Shown one piece after another: positions 41,798 to 42,641 of a DNA stretch of 42,641 nucleotides. The stretch covers positions 1-42,641 of the forward strand of contig JAHFPU010000222.1 of NCBI GenBank assembly GCA_023266635.1, in the 5' to 3' direction. This DNA is from Sphingobium sp. (GTDB lineage: Bacteria; Pseudomonadota; Alphaproteobacteria; Sphingomonadales; Sphingomonadaceae). The notes below the pieces were generated by a model, which saw only the letters and a program-made list of their open reading frames with translations, did no database searches and was not told where the DNA came from. A program made the translations under genes and the position numbers. The number at the start of each line of letters is the position of its first letter. Position 1 is the first letter of the stretch.

Positions 41798-42641
41798 ATG
41801 TTGCGCCAATATGAACTTGTTGAACGTGTAAAACGGTACGACCCCGATGCGGACGAGGCGATGATCAACCGCGCCTATGTCTTTTCCATCCAGAAACATG
41901 GCAGCCAGAAGCGCGCCAGTGGCGACCCCTATTTCAGTCACCCGATCGAGGTGGCCGGCATCCTGACGGACCTGTATCTGGACGATCAGACCATCGTCAC
42001 GGCGCTACTGCATGACACGATAGAAGATACGCTGGTCACGCATGAAGAGATTGAGAGCGTGTTCGGCAAGGATGTCGCGCGCCTCGTCGACGGCGTGACC
42101 AAGCTCAGCAAGATAGAGGCGCAGTCCGAAACGGAACGCGCGGCCGAAAACCTGCGCAAATTCCTCCTGGCTATGTCCGACGATATTCGTGTCCTGCTGG
42201 TGAAACTGGCGGATCGGCTCCACAATATGCGTACGCTGCATTTCATCAAGAATGAGGACAAGCGCCGCCGCATCGCCCGCGAGACGATGGACATCTACGC
42301 CCCGCTCGCCGAGCGGATCGGCATGTATGATTTCATGCGGGAAATGCAGCTTCTCGCCTTCCGCGAGTTGGAACCCGAAGCCTATGACAGCATAACCCGG
42401 CGGCTTGAGCAGCTGAAGGAGGGCGGTGGCGACAAGGTCGCGCGGATCGCCTCCGGCCTGCAGATGCTGCTCGGCAATGCCGGCATCAAGGTCACCGTGT
42501 CCGGCCGCGAAAAGCATCCTTATTCCATCTGGCGCAAGATGCAGGAGCGGCACATCAGCTTCGAGCAGCTGACCGACGTCATGGCGTTCCGCGTCATCAC
42601 CGACAGCACGGAAGATTGCTACCGCGCGCTCGGCATCATCC
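41798..42641 (+). CDS. rsh: RelA/SpoT homologue (bifunctional (p)ppGpp synthetase/hydrolase), 5' part
   Basis: This gene is missing from the ORF track because it runs off the right edge. ATG 41798 begins MLRQYELVERVKRYDPDADE and 281 codons are open to the end of the window. The hydrolase domain is intact, with SHPIEVAGIL, LLHDTIEDT (HD pair) and LVKLADRLHNMRTL. The synthetase domain begins with VSGREKHPYSIWRKM and LTDVMAFRVI just before the cut. An intact HD motif means it can degrade (p)ppGpp, as expected for the single long RSH of most alphaproteobacteria. The C-terminal TGS/ACT part is outside the window. Confidence 0.95.
   Translation, partial: MLRQYELVERVKRYDPDADEAMINRAYVFSIQKHGSQKRASGDPYFSHPIEVAGILTDLYLDDQTIVTALLHDTIEDTLVTHEEIESVFGKDVARLVDGVTKLSKIEAQSETERAAENLRKFLLAMSDDIRVLLVKLADRLHNMRTLHFIKNEDKRRRIARETMDIYAPLAERIGMYDFMREMQLLAFRELEPEAYDSITRRLEQLKEGGGDKVARIASGLQMLLGNAGIKVTVSGREKHPYSIWRKMQERHISFEQLTDVMAFRVITDSTEDCYRALGII

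Overview
The window is high-GC DNA with the gene content and style of a sphingomonad (Sphingobium, Sphingomonas or Novosphingobium type alphaproteobacterium). The evidence is many Rieske oxygenase paralogues, a TonB-dependent receptor inside a nutrient operon, a bacteriophytochrome with an HWE-type kinase, a LytS/LytTR pair, and two inverted repeats (2616-2700 and 32680-32755) that resemble intergenic repeats I associate with sphingomonad genomes. No tRNA, rRNA, CRISPR array, prophage or intact insertion sequence was seen. The assignment is by pattern recognition only; no search was run.

Left region (1-8100): an oxygenase catabolic cluster. It holds three Rieske alpha-subunit paralogues (one cut by the left edge, two translationally coupled), a lipoprotein quinohemoprotein (PQQ plus haem c) dehydrogenase, a VOC-family protein and an SDR dehydrogenase. 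The divergent VOC/Rieske promoter region and the SDR promoter region each carry the same 20-bp near-palindrome (19 of 20 bases identical). This looks like a shared operator whose regulator is not encoded in the window. A TonB-like protein follows, ending at a good intrinsic terminator. The substrate of the cluster cannot be read from the sequence.

Centre (8133-24639): an organosulfur scavenging island of two minus-strand transcription blocks and a LysR regulator. The long block runs ssuC-ssuB, thiol dioxygenase (Gln-type, 3-mercaptopropionate dioxygenase-like), triple rhodanese, ssuD, an SsuA-like binding protein, a TonB-dependent receptor, a second binding protein, a class II aldolase-fold protein, an NtaA/DszA-type flavin monooxygenase and a peroxiredoxin-like protein. 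Many of its junctions are ATGA or TAATG overlaps. The second block has an unlisted 49-codon ORF, a third binding protein, an SfnB/DszC-like flavoprotein and a D-2-hydroxyacid dehydrogenase. Inferred flow: the receptor takes the organosulfur compound across the outer membrane, three periplasmic binding proteins feed one permease/ATPase, and the flavin monooxygenases and the thiol dioxygenase oxidise it to release sulfite.

Right region (25224-42641): mixed housekeeping, signalling and envelope genes. These are an FAD/NAD(P)-binding protein, a heme oxygenase-bacteriophytochrome operon, a glycine-zipper protein, an ABM-fold monooxygenase, an acyltransferase-3 membrane protein, a membrane-bound PQQ glucose dehydrogenase, a hybrid histidine kinase overlapping a single-domain response regulator, ogt, a LytS/LytTR pair, an HxlR regulator and the 5' part of a bifunctional RelA/SpoT homologue cut by the right edge.
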